64,000 nt of DNA, taken from positions 2,729,501 to 2,793,500 of the forward strand of contig BSDZ01000080.1 of the NCBI GenBank assembly GCA_030268105.1, in the 5' to 3' direction. The notes beneath the pieces are model-generated. The model saw only the letters and a list, made by a program, of their open reading frames with translations. It had not been told where the DNA came from and searched no databases. Source of the DNA: Volvox africanus. Taxonomy: Eukaryota > Chlorophyta > Chlorophyceae > Chlamydomonadales > Volvocaceae. Of the stretch, positions 37,583 through 50,300 are shown piece by piece. The translations under genes were made by a program, and so were the position numbers. Positions within the stretch are counted from its first letter, which is position 1, and every line of letters starts with the position of its first letter.

Positions 37583-38043
37583 TTATTTAAGATAATATAA
37601 ATTCTGAATGAAATTTTTGACAGACGGATGAGCCAACGCCATTTTGCTTCTATGCTGCGTAGCGAGATTGGACGATAACATGGACATTGAATCGTCGGGC
37701 ATCGCTATGTAGGCCTCCGGGAAATAGAGCAGGATCATGTGATATGTCGGGATATTTCCCACATCCTGACTGGCCAGGTAGGTATTACTCACAGGGAAAC
37801 CGATAGACGTAATCAGTGTAGAGTCGTAACAGTCTTCTACCTTTATGGATTTGATGCGTATTTGAATAGCTAGTAGTAACTCCGGAAAAGATTTAAAACT
37901 TGACAAGAACGGTTGCTGTGATTGCGATTTCTTAATAGATAGCTGTTTACCTTCGGTTCACGACTGCACCGCACTTTTATGGCGGTGGTCGCCAGGTGGT
38001 CGCGGACTAAACTCCTCGCAAAATACACCGGCATCGTATTCAT
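37583..38043 (-). pseudogene. AT-rich orphan open frame, possibly a broken gene
   Basis: A minus-strand frame is open from 37957 to the TAA at 37583-37585 (about 124 codons) without an initial ATG. It reads like protein (for example ELLLAIQIRIKSIKVEDC and IPTYHMILLYFPEAYIAMP) and its codons are much AT-richer than the neighbouring genes. Just upstream, an ATG at 38043 opens a different frame (MNTMPVYFARSLVRDHLATT) that overlaps it. One frameshift would join the two, so this may be a decayed gene or a remnant of an inserted element. Alternatively the lower frame is a 3' exon behind acceptor ACAG at about 37943. No family recognised. Confidence 0.3.
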
Positions 38044-38342
38044 CCGTATTAGATGCTATTACCATGCTTCTACGAGGGGGTGTCAACATGCCTAACTGCT
38101 TAGTTAGGCCACAGACCAAGAGGATTCTGCACGCTCATTCACGCACCTCTTCCGCAGGGCACAACGACGAGCAGCAACGTCAGGGACTGTCAGCTAAACA
38201 GCACATTCGGAGCGGAGCGGCTGGTGGCAGCGAAACTACTCTCCCCCATCATGTAACAGCCATTTATCCGACATACCTAGGGTTACCCACAGGAAAGAGA
38301 CATCCCCCAAACGGTGAGCCTTTAGCCCATTGCCCACACATC

Positions 38343-38347
38343 TTACA
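38343..38347 (-). other. Candidate CFIm25 poly(A) signal TGTAA
   Basis: Minus-strand TGTAA lies 134 nt after the CFIm25 stop codon. Confidence 0.45.
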
Positions 38348-38480
38348 TACCCATACCTTAGCTCTGACCTATATAGGCAAGACCAAGTTCCGAAGCCACA
38401 AGTAACATTAACAAGCTGGTGTGCAAGAAGCAAAGGCCAGGTCAAAACGGCAGCAATACGGACCCTGAGCCCCAATGGCG

Positions 38481-39961
<1,481 letters not shown>

Positions 39962-40314
39962 ATTTTTTCTTATGTGCTAAATTAGAATAAAGGTCGCAAA
40001 TTCGACGGTGCTTGTCATTACGATGGCGCCACCGTCTGGTTCAACGGATGCAAATTTTAGGGAACGCAATATGCTAGTAATTTCAGCAAGGGACTTAGGT
40101 ACTTCATAGTAAGTGACAGACAGCTCTGCTTTGACTACTTAGGATGGCATTCCGTACACCACACACACTGCGACCCTTTGTTGAAGGGCCAAGGCCCATA
40201 TGCATCTCCCAAGCGCATAGAAGTACGTAATACTTCATAGTTTTTGTTTCCTTGACTCAGAAAACGAAGTGTATATTTATAACGTTCACAGACGAGAGGC
40301 GACTTCAATGCTAA
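39962..40314. promoter_or_regulatory. Divergent promoter region between CFIm25 and histidine phosphatase
   Basis: Only 353 bp separate the two start codons. A TATA-like run TATATTTATAA lies at 40272-40282, 33-43 nt before the plus-strand ATG. If used, it would imply a very short 5' UTR. Core elements for the minus-strand side are not obvious. Confidence 0.4.
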
Positions 40315-42667
40315 ATGAGAAGCTTAGTGGGTTGGTGTTGCCCCTGCTTGGATGTTGCGGACACAGTAGCGCCTCAATCAGTCCTTGAGCCGCTCGTAAA
40401 TGGGAGACATGTAGTTACAAGGAGCGCCAATTCCGGCGAGGGGCCTATCGAAGTTTTGGAACAGAATGTCTACTGCATGCGGCATGGCCATCGTCAAGAT
40501 GAGGAGGAGGACGTATGGCACATTTCAGCAGCTCGGCCCTGGTGCGCAAGCTGCAACTTAGGACAGGTCATTTACTGACGTCGCCTGTTAGTTCTAATGA
40601 AAGCTAATTGCTTCCCGGTCTTGCACAGGGATCCTCCTTTATCAGCGAAGGGACGACAGCAGGTGCGCAGCAGCTGTATGGGTGCCTCTCCGGCCTCGCA
40701 CATTTCCCGCATAGTTCTCGTCATAACCTCAGCCCATATAGAGATGGAATGTAAACTCCTATATTAGGCTTTGGAGTGAACAAATATGCACGTTTCGGAA
40801 GGACTTGCCCCTGGCACGCGCCTCCGGAACGTCCTTTTTCTGCGGTTCGAAACGATACGCGCGATATGCCCACGGACGTCATCCTTCATGGTTAAACTGA
40901 GGCTACTAGTGGGTCATGATACCATTGCAACCGGCGGAGCTGTGCGTTACCCCTCTTAGCGGCTGGCCCCCCACCACAGGCTCGCGAGGCCGCAACACAA
41001 TTCAAGTCGAAAAACATCGACTACGTTTTCACATCTCCCTTCGTCAGATGCTTGCAAACGTCAGCGGAGATTGTAGACGAGCTTGGGTTGGAGCAAGGCA
41101 GGTGGCTGGTCCTGTGGCCCATGGCCGAAGTAAGCTTGCGCGCTACGTATGGGAAACCCTAATGCCTGCTGGGGTTAGCATTAGACATTACGGCGTGTTA
41201 GGAATTCTCTGTTGCCGTGGTCGGTCTGCACGAAGATGCAGATACCTGGGGAAAAGGAGATGATATCGTCCCCGCGCGTTCTTGGCTGCGAACTGTCAAG
41301 TGATATGACTTAACCCTGCTCAAGGCACCTAGAGTAATCCTGACGGTTTGTCCCCTGGCGCCGCGATGCTTGCAAATGGCTACCCATGCTGTTTTCCGCC
41401 TGTGTCCGCGCTGAATGTCGCTTCGATCTGTGATTCAAGGTTTAGTACTATTTATAGCACTTAAGCACTATCGTAGCATGGATTTCAGTTCGCGTCTAAG
41501 GTTCAGTCGGTGCCGAACCTTATGCGGACGATCTACCGCCTTGTTGTGGGGCAGCAGCGTTGCCAGCACGGCCTTTTGGGGGGTACGGTCTTGACAAATA
41601 ATGTCGCCATGCAGAGATCGATACCTTATATGCATGTCGCACGTTTGCTGCCCTCCTTTCTTCCCTCTCTCGAGCTATTCCTTCCTGCAGCTCTGTGACC
41701 CTCGGCTGTTGCTGGCGGGGCGTGACGATCTGCGGGGCATCCTCAGCAAGCGGCCGATCCGGGAATGGATGTGGAATGGGCAAACGTTTGAACAAGCGCT
41801 GTCGGACCTGTTGGCGCCAGGTGCGTATGCGCCTTTCCTGGGCCAATGCATGCGGCGGGAAAAGTTCCATGGAAATCAGCTGCTGCTAGTCGTTTGGTCA
41901 TAGGGTAGCTGCAGCGACATGCCGGCGCTGACAGTTTGAGTCATTTGCATGGCGTGTGTACACCTAACTTATCCCGTTCCTCTGTTCGGCTGTTGTGGCG
42001 GCTGTGTTTCCAATGAACAGAATTGGCGCTGAGTGGGGTGCGTATTCGCCCAGAAATGTGGAACGACACCACGCCCATCTATCCAGAGAAGATTGAGCAG
42101 GCTCTAAAGCGCTACGAGCGGCAGATTCGATTGGTTTGCAAGGAGTTCGCCGGGCGAAACGTGATTATCGTGACTCATGGAGAGGTGCGGAAGGGAATTA
42201 AGAAGGCAGAGCGATCGCCTGTCTAGTAATGGCGCAGGCGGTACGGGGCAAGGGGTACGGGGAATGCATGATCCAGCTGGATAGGGGGCAACGTCAGCAA
42301 ATCTTTAGTTACAGAGTATTTTACAATCATATTATGGCCCAACGGTTATAGTCATCATATCATGCGTCCATGGTGACCGCTTTGCAAAGGTTGATGAAAC
42401 AATTATTCCATATTAAGGTACTCAAGACCGCTCGCAACACGAACTGGGACTTCTGCGACCCTGAATCCCCGTTGTTTTGTTCCCCTGATCCCCCAGGCTC
42501 TCCGGGCGGCCGTTAACATGTACGATGCTCGCGCTGCTGTTTATGAGGTGAAACACACGGGCCACGTGCCTCTCCACCGGGAACGTGACTCAAGTGGTGC
42601 CTGGGACCAGTGGAGCCTGTGCTGCACATCCGGCCAGACCGGCGTCTACTGGTCGTATGCAACGTAG
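40315..42667 (+). CDS. Histidine phosphatase (phosphoglycerate-mutase-like) protein
   Basis: Six exons in phase: 40315-40541 (ATG), 40629-40662, 40980-41129, 41691-41820, 42021-42184 and 42497-42667 (TAG), giving 291 aa. The catalytic RHG motif appears as VYCMRHGHRQD, followed across a splice by WDPPLSAKGRQQ. Then come FTSPFVRCLQTSAEI and VIIVTHGE with the second active-site histidine. This order (RHG, SPF.R..QTA, late H-G-E) defines the histidine phosphatase branch that includes UBASH3/TFC7-like proteins, so it is more likely a phosphatase than a glycolytic mutase. The substrate is unknown. The N-terminus has clustered cysteines (MRSLVGWCCPCLD), which might be acylated. The C-terminal exon (VYEVKHTGHVPLHRERD) is unlike glycolytic mutases. 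Confidence 0.85.
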
Positions 42668-43189
42668 CTCCATAGCATCGCAGCCGCAGGCGCTGCAACG
42701 TTCTGCAAATGTGGCTTATAGCAGATGGGCCATTAATCCTGCGCCTGGTGCGCTGCCAAACTAACGTGGCTGTAGGTTGCACCTGGGCAGAATGGCGACC
42801 GTTGCCAGCTCCTGGTGCTGTAGCCTCTTTTTCGTTTCCGCCAATGCTGTCAGATTGGAATATCAGAACGGGATCATGCTGGGATAGGCGAACTTAATTT
42901 GGATAGGCGTCCTGCGGTTGCTACGGATGTGCGGTTGCAACAGGGGGTTCAGGCACCTTGATGACGCTGGCTGGCTGACAGCACTAGTTACGTACAGACT
43001 TATGGGCGAGCAGCCCGTTAAGAATGTGCGGGCCAAGCACCTCGCTACAGTCCTTGAAAAGAGCGGGAGGCAAGCGCGTCTTGTCGATGAACCCGCGGGA
43101 GAGCTGGGACCTGTCGCAAGCAGCAGAAGCAACGCCGTCTGCAGTGGGAGGGAATATGGGGGCAAGTGAAGTAAGGCGCAGCGGAGTGA

Positions 43190-43194
43190 TGTAA
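43190..43194 (+). other. Candidate poly(A) signal TGTAA
   Basis: First clear TGTAA seen downstream of the histidine phosphatase stop, about 520 nt away. Inferred by motif only. Confidence 0.3.
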
Positions 43195-45645
43195 TAAGGC
43201 TGCTGCCTGCACGCACGTGCACAAGGATATGAAATTATGCCCGACATCATTCCAGGTGGTCGTACAGTTAGAAGGGCCACGTGAATTGCTTGTATTGGAA
43301 GGGGAAATGATGGACAACAGTGGTAGCCATGGTGCCGATGCTCCCTGTATATCTGGATACAGCGTTGGCTGATTACCACACCAGTGGCGTGCAGCCTGCT
43401 TACACCAGAACGTCCAGGTGCAGCTTTCAGGACGCGCATATCAACCTAAAGGAAGATTGGACCGGGCGTGGAGGGGCTTTCCGTGAACGCAAATTTTACT
43501 GACCGACAATTAAGCTATGGATGCCGGCCGTTTTGGCCATTGCGAGTTACTGTTTTTATTGGCAACATTGAGGTTAAAATTGAACCTGATCGATGTATTG
43601 TGCTGGTAGCGGTCCGTGAGAGATGGTAGTGCCTATCCCTTGCCCTTGCTGGCGTGGGCCCTGACGGGGCGCTGACGGTTGGACGCGTTTCACCGTGTGT
43701 GGTGATCCTGCTCCGCCACCGGGCGCAGAATGCTGTGCGGCGGGCGGTTTCTTCGTATATGCCAAACAGCCGGAACAGAGAGGTCTTGCCATTGCAAGTC
43801 TGCGTTCTGAGAAGACTAATAGAAATTTGCATCTCTTTGTGGCAAATGTTTGCTGTTTGCTGTATAGGATGCGTATATATGTGAGAATGATGGCGAGTGT
43901 TTCATTTGCGCCCGCAGGCAGCCTGTGCAGCAGTGGGCGGCAGCCCCTAGTACATTTGCGCGGACAGCGGTATGTTATATAGCTAGCAAGGGATGGCTGG
44001 GTTGGTTGGCGAGCTTGACGTGGTCAGGTGCCGGATCCTAGAGAGAAAGCGGCGTTGGGCGCGACATCAGGTGATTTGAGCAGGGCGACACGGCCGGTGA
44101 TATGCATTTCTGGTTCCTTCCCATGTCTCCAAAACTGTATGCAGGTTGTCGCATGATGCAGGCTATATGCACGGCGAACATCAGCAACTGAGCATACGAG
44201 GGCAAAGGCGCCATCCCTCCTCACGAGGGTTGGCTGCGTGGTGCTGGGTGCAGGAGTTCCATGTCGCGGGCATGCTAGTACGGGTGTGCAGCGGCGTCCT
44301 GGGTCGGTCGTGACGACAGCATTACTTACACCCTAGGCATCGGTTCCGATGTGAAGGCTGCAGCATGGTGATTTTCCTTCTTTTAGCATATCTTCCGCAG
44401 AGGTTTGAGAACATGTTTCGGTTTGTGTCGATAATCACCATACACGGCACAAAAGATTTCCCGGTGTTTCGTGACGTGAGGTGGCCAGGCCAGGGTGATA
44501 ATCAGGGTTTTCTCTGCGCGTGGCTCTTGACGCCCCGTGCAGTCAGGAAGGTGCGTTGGCGCTGCATATCAAGAGCTTGGATCGCGTTCTGCGAGCAGTG
44601 GTAAAGGTTGGATTTCAAGTTCTATACATATATAACCTAAAGCATGGGCTCTCCGGTGTGCTGCGTTACCGGAGTCACCTACAGCATCGCATCACGTCTC
44701 CGACCTTGTCGCCGGGCCAGTGAGCTGCACAAACACCTAAACACAGCCTACAGGCGGGTGCGTGCTCACACTGTACACTTACAATTGTGGTCGTGATGCT
44801 GTGCCTTTTCCTAGATGCAAAAGGACCAACGATGTCGCATGCGTGCAGTTCTCCTTTTTCGCCTTGCTGTCGTTGCATTGGATGGCGATGTGCATCATCC
44901 GCTGCGTTTAGTTAGGATGGCGGTTAGAATGTCAGGGACCCATCTTGGGTTACCCACATGTGCGTTTTGCGACATCTAGGAGTATAAGCATGTCGACTTG
45001 TTACTGTTTCCGCTGCGCCTCTTTACTGCGGTAACTGTAGGGGGTGGCTTGCTGTGGCCAAGCATATTCCCTCTACTTCCGCCCTAACAATTGAGCCTTG
45101 TGTTCTGTCATCCCGTGGTCCACATGTATATAGTTGTCGTATTACCGCTTTGCATGGTGCCCTTTCGTGCGGCTTATGCATCTCTTTAGCCAATGGATGA
45201 TTACCGCTGCAGCTCATTCCCTTTCTTTTCCATGAGGTCTGCTACGCTCCTTGATTCTTTGACAGGCTGTTTGATGTATTTGTTCCGCCTCGAGCTCTAC
45301 TTAGCAATTCGCGGGGCTCTTTCTCACCGCGCAGCATCCCCAATTGTTCCCCACTCACACGGCTCATTATGAAATAAATTCCAGCTTAAGAGCGCGCAGT
45401 CATTGCGTTGCTTTTCATGAGATCGCAATGCGGGCTTGTAATTGCCATTCTTCGTGCGGTATGCATGACTTCAACTCCTCCCAGCAAAAGCGTCGAATCT
45501 TGGGTATAATAGCCGTATAGCCCCACAGCGTCCTTGGCATTTTCCTGATGCTCCCACCTTTGTCCTCCTGCCCTTTGACCTCGCCCACGCTCCACTCACC
45601 GCAAACGTGGCAACCTAAATGCTTTGCCGGCATGTAAATTGACCC

Positions 45646-45650
45646 TTACA
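45646..45650 (-). other. Candidate poly(A) signal TGTAA for pyruvate decarboxylase copy A
   Basis: Minus-strand TGTAA lies 237 nt past the stop codon, outside the tract shared with copy B. The two genes therefore seem to have different 3' ends. Confidence 0.45.
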
Positions 45651-45799
45651 AAGCTGTGTTAAGTCCTCCCAACTTAACTGGAATCACTCAACTCAGGAGA
45701 TCCTAACATCTTCCCACGTTCTTTTCCGCCTTACCTCAACCATTTTCCTGACAAACGTCAACGAGTTGCGCATTCATCCCCTAAAAAGTGAGGTGGTGA

Positions 45800-47386
45800 G
45801 GGAGGTGGAACCTGACGGGCGGAACCATGCCGATTTGTCCCTGACTGATGTCATCGGAGACAACGCAACGTGTCATGTGGGGCTGCTCAATGGTGGCTGC
45901 CTGCCCCACCCGGCTTCCTGCTATTCGCCGCCGCCACCCGGCTTCCCCACTCCAGCAGCTCCTTGCTGCAGTCATCTCGATGGGTGACCACCATGATGAA
46001 ACACAGCTGGCCACGGCGCTGTACGGCCTCAGCAATAGCAGACTCCAGCTCGGGCTCGGTGCGGGCCTGTGGAAAGGGGCACGACAAGGGGCGAGGTGAG
46101 GGGGGTAGCAAGGCGGGAAACCGAAAGGGGAGGGGAGGAGAAGGAAGCAGTTGCTGTATACCCTGCAGCTGCGAGGAACAAGCGAAGCGAAAGGGACGGG
46201 GTAAGGGACGGTCGAGTAGCTTGCCACGAGGAGGTTGGAGCCGGAGGCATAGATGGCTTCAGCCCCGACCTTGTGCAGCTTGTGTTGCGTCCGTATTTGG
46301 GCGGGCTTTTCCCTCTTCGCCCTCCCTCTCTCTGCTGACTCCGGACTTCCCGCGCCCTTCCCGACCGGCACCCCGCCGCCCACCTCCGCGGTCCACAGCT
46401 TGCCGTCGCCGTTGTGCAGCGCCCGCACGAAACCCGTGTAATCCCAGTTCTTGATAACATTGTACGGGCTGCGGAGGAATGGGCGGATTGTACGACACAC
46501 GACACGTACACTGTGTCAGCACCAGTGACAGCGTTATGGTCAAATTGTCAATGTCACACTCTGCCCTCCTCTCTTCACCTTTATGACTCTCGGGCCCAGA
46601 CGAGTGGCCATCCCCCCCGTCCCCTATCTCGCACCCCGCCCCCTCCCATCCCGACACCATTACACATCCCCGCTCCACGCACCCGTCGTGGATCTCCACC
46701 TCAATGGTGTAGCCCCCGTTGTTGATCAGGAAGATGATTGGGTCCACTCCGTAGCGAAGCATGGTGCTCACCTCCTGGGGGCCACGAGCGGTCAGGGACC
46801 AGCGAGGAGGGGAGAGGTAAGGGACCGGGGAGGACGGGAAATTCACATACACACACGTACATACACACATACGCACTCCCTCTCCCCATCATCCCCCACC
46901 GGCCCACCTGCGCCGTCATCTGGAAGGACCCATCCCCAATACACGCCACCACCCGCCGGTCGGGGTGCGACTGCCGCTCCGCGCAGCAGTAGCCCAGTAC
47001 AGCACCCACCGACCAGCCGATGGAGCCGTACCGCATCTGGAGCTCGTACCTGAGGAGCGCACATTGTGGAGGAAGGAGGGCGGGAGGGCTTAACCAGCAG
47101 CCCCCACCCACGACCGCGGTGATGTGCTCCCTGCCTGCCTACCTCCCACCATACAGTCCCAACATTCTGCAAGTGCCGGACCGGTCTGAAGGGAACGCAC
47201 CCTGTCGCTGCTGCTGTCACTAATGCTACGACCCTTCCCACCGCTGGCCCCCACGACCGGTACTCACTCCGCCCCGGGAGGCAGCTTGAGCTTGAGCGTG
47301 TTGAACCACGAGTCGCCCACCTCGCTAACGAGCGAGGTAGTCGGGGTCAGCATGTGCTGCGGGGGGGGGGTTCAGGAAGTGGGCAG
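45800..47386 (-). repeat. Inverted-repeat tract 5, copy A side
   Basis: About 1.59 kb nearly identical to the reverse complement of 58354-59940. It spans exons 12-16, the four introns between them and about 87 bp after the stop codon. Only a few base changes were noticed, including one in a C/G run next to exon 12. Confidence 0.9.
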
Positions 47387-50300
47387 GGTGGATGCGGGTG
47401 GTAAGGTGGCGGGGTAGGGCCGGCACGGTCCACGACTGTCGGCAGTGACGGCAAAAGGTTTTGCGTGCGCGGCCAGATAAATTTGTTGAGATGAGCGATA
47501 CATGTATAAAAAATGAGAAGGAAGAAATAAGTATAACCGCCGAGGGCGGGGCGCTTTTCTTTTTTACAGAAATCGCTTTGTAATACTTCCTCACATCCGC
47601 ACATCCCACCTGGATGTGCTTAAACAGGACATTCGTCCGCAGCATCTCCCCCGGCGCCTGGACCGGCGGGTCCGTGGTGGGTAGCACCATGCGCTTGAAG
47701 ATGACATGGCCTGGTTAGGGAACACAAACATGGAGAGCACTCACATTCACAAACACAAACACAACGCTTCGTCATTTGAGGGGACATATTTACAAAAGCA
47801 GGTGAAAGTGTCTTGTTTCCTGTTTCCAAGCATGCCGCAAACCAGCTATCCTTGCCCCGTCCACCTTCCTCTCCCTCACCGCTGTCTTTCCCGGCCGAAG
47901 CATACCCGTATCATTGGCCTTGACCCTGGCCGCCAGCGCTTCGAGGAAATCCGCCATCACGACACAGCCGAAGGTGGGGCCGTTGCAGATGGTGACCCGG
48001 TTGTTGTCAACTCGGATCATCTGCACGAGTGACCGACATGGAGGCGGGCAGGGGGAGGGGGCGTCTACAGCCACAGACAACATATCAGCGCCGCTCGGAT
48101 GAACGAAAGTATCATTCCTAGCTCCCCCTTTGGGCCCATGACCCTCTAAGCACCTCATGTGTTTATCAGCCATCCGGATGTCGCTCGTATCCCGGCGTGT
48201 GAACGTGCCTGGCCCTACATCCCCTTTCCTCTTTCTCCACCTCCCATCTCCGCCAGCCCTCACGGTATCACCCATCGCAGTCTCACCTTCTCCGGCTTCA
48301 GCAGCAGCGAGTAACCCGTCGTGGAATAGTCCGTCCACACTGCTCTCCACCGGAGCAATGATATTAAATTGGTGGGGAAGGATGGGACGAGATGTGACGA
48401 GCACCAGCTGCAAACAACCCAGGTGGTTATCGCTACAGCGCGCTATCAACAAAATGTCGGGACCCGCCGTGAAATGAGTTCCCCAAAATCGAAAATCCTA
48501 AGCCTCCAAAACCCAAACCCAGAGGACCCCACCTCCTCCCACGCAAATGACGACGTCCGAGCTCTCCACCACCTCACACGTGCACGGGCTGCTCACGGCG
48601 CCCCAGTACATGCCGATGTACCTTCAAAAGGGGTGCGGCAACGAGGTGGACAGGTCGGACGACGTGCACCCGTGGAAGCGCGCAGCACGACTGGAAGAAA
48701 GAAAAGCACGGAACAGTTAACACAGTGTTGGAGAATGTTCGGGTAAGACCCAGCAGCATGCTTCTAAGCCCATCTCCAGCCCCTTTCCCCGTCCCATCTC
48801 CAGCCCCTTTCCCCTCGCCTTCCAGCTGCCTGCACCCTCCATTCCATCCCATCCTCACTGCTGGTGGTCTTCTGGGAACATGCCCTTGGCGTCGGGCATG
48901 ACCGCTACCGGATACTTGGAGGCGTTGGCCAGCCGCAATACGGCGGCACGTGTGCGGGCGGGTCGGGTGCGGACACCTGCGTGGGGGCGGGAAGGGCCGG
49001 CGTGGAACCCGGTAGGCAGCGACATGAGTGGTAGATGCAAGTAGAGGGACGGGGAGGAGGAGGAAGGGGAGGGAAATCAAGGTGGGAGAGAGTGGCGGAT
49101 ACAGATGTCAAGGACCATATCAAAATCTATTTTGATGGGACCCACTTCATGACAGCAATGACCGAGGTTTGTTTGCCAATGACCTGACAAACCCCTGGCT
49201 TGTTTGTCAGGGTTCAGTGGGAAGTGATGCCAGGTTACGAATATACGTATGTGCACGTGTATTAACGTCACGCCTGTGTGTGTATGTGTGTTTGCCCCTG
49301 CATGGGCCACAGCGCCGTGGTAAGAAAATGTGAGCCTCCGACCCTTCCATGGGACCAGCGCACCTTGTAGCAGCACGGGTTTGACAGCCCGGGCCAACCA
49401 CTCCAGGCACCCGTCCACCGCTGCGTCCAGAGAAGCCTTATTGGTGTGGGTCACTGCCAGTGCATATGGTACCGGTGGACGAGCAAAGCTAGGGTGGGTC
49501 AGGTCCGCCAGGTTGCCTGTATGGAGTAGGACATCAGGTGCAGGCGCATGAGCCAGGTGCCGTCCAGCTGCCGTAATCAACTAAAGCGCGACTGCAGGGA
49601 GGTTCAAAACATCGTCGTTGCCAGCGGCAGATGCTCGCGCTGTCCTCTCTACCCTGCTACTACCTGCAGCTCCTGGGTGGCTCGCACCGCAGCAGGTAAC
49701 CTCCCTCAACCCCCCTGAGTACCATGTAGCCGTGGTCTCCTGGCACTTCAAACCCCGGTACTCACACGCCACCTCGATGTACACGGGCTTTCTGCGCAGG
49801 AGAGCCTCACTGATGGCGGTATCGAGCAGCATGTGCGCGTCCTCAATGTGCTGAATCACCACCTGAGCGCACAGGCACGCAAAGATGTAGGAGAAGTTAT
49901 GGCAAAGGGCGGTGGCGCTCCAAATGCATCCAACATTTTGATTATAAAGTTGATGTTACACGAAGGCGCACCCTCCCGGCCTCGACCTGCGACCTCCCGC
50001 CTGTTAAGACGCGATCTGACCTGGCAGCAAGTGCATTCCTTGAACGCCCTCAACTGTTGGCCGTACTCGTTGATACCGGTGGTGTGGTGCAGGATGCGGT
50101 TTGAGGCATGATCCTGAGAGTTGGGCCCGCCGGAAATGACTATGACGGGCAGATCCTCCGAGTAAGCGCCCGCGACTGCGTTGACAACGCTGAAGCCTGA
50201 AAGCAGAAGACGTCCGAAGATGTGGAAAGGGAGGGGGGATGTGCGGAGGGGCAGGTGGAGGGCGGAGCGACCTGCCCGGGGCCCGGGACCCGTTCCCTAC

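Larger units (their letters stand above)
37255..38480. other. AT-rich intergenic region with an orphan open frame
   Basis: It holds the EME1 promoter side and the CFIm25 3' UTR (TGTAA complement at 38343-38347). Between them is the AT-rich open frame described separately. Confidence 0.4.
42668..45886. other. 3.2-kb convergent gap with no recognised gene
   Basis: It lies between the histidine phosphatase (+) and the minus-strand pyruvate decarboxylase. It contains several 80-150 codon open frames on both strands, none with convincing splice signals. A minus-strand stretch near 43090-42984 (LPPALFKDCSEVLGPHIL) faintly resembles non-LTR reverse transcriptases but is too short to call. Confidence 0.35.

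Noticed and set aside
46583..47053. Long plus-strand open frames such as 156 and 194 codons across copy A of PDC
   Set aside because: They are antisense shadows of GC-rich exons and introns. They recur in copy B only because the DNA is duplicated.
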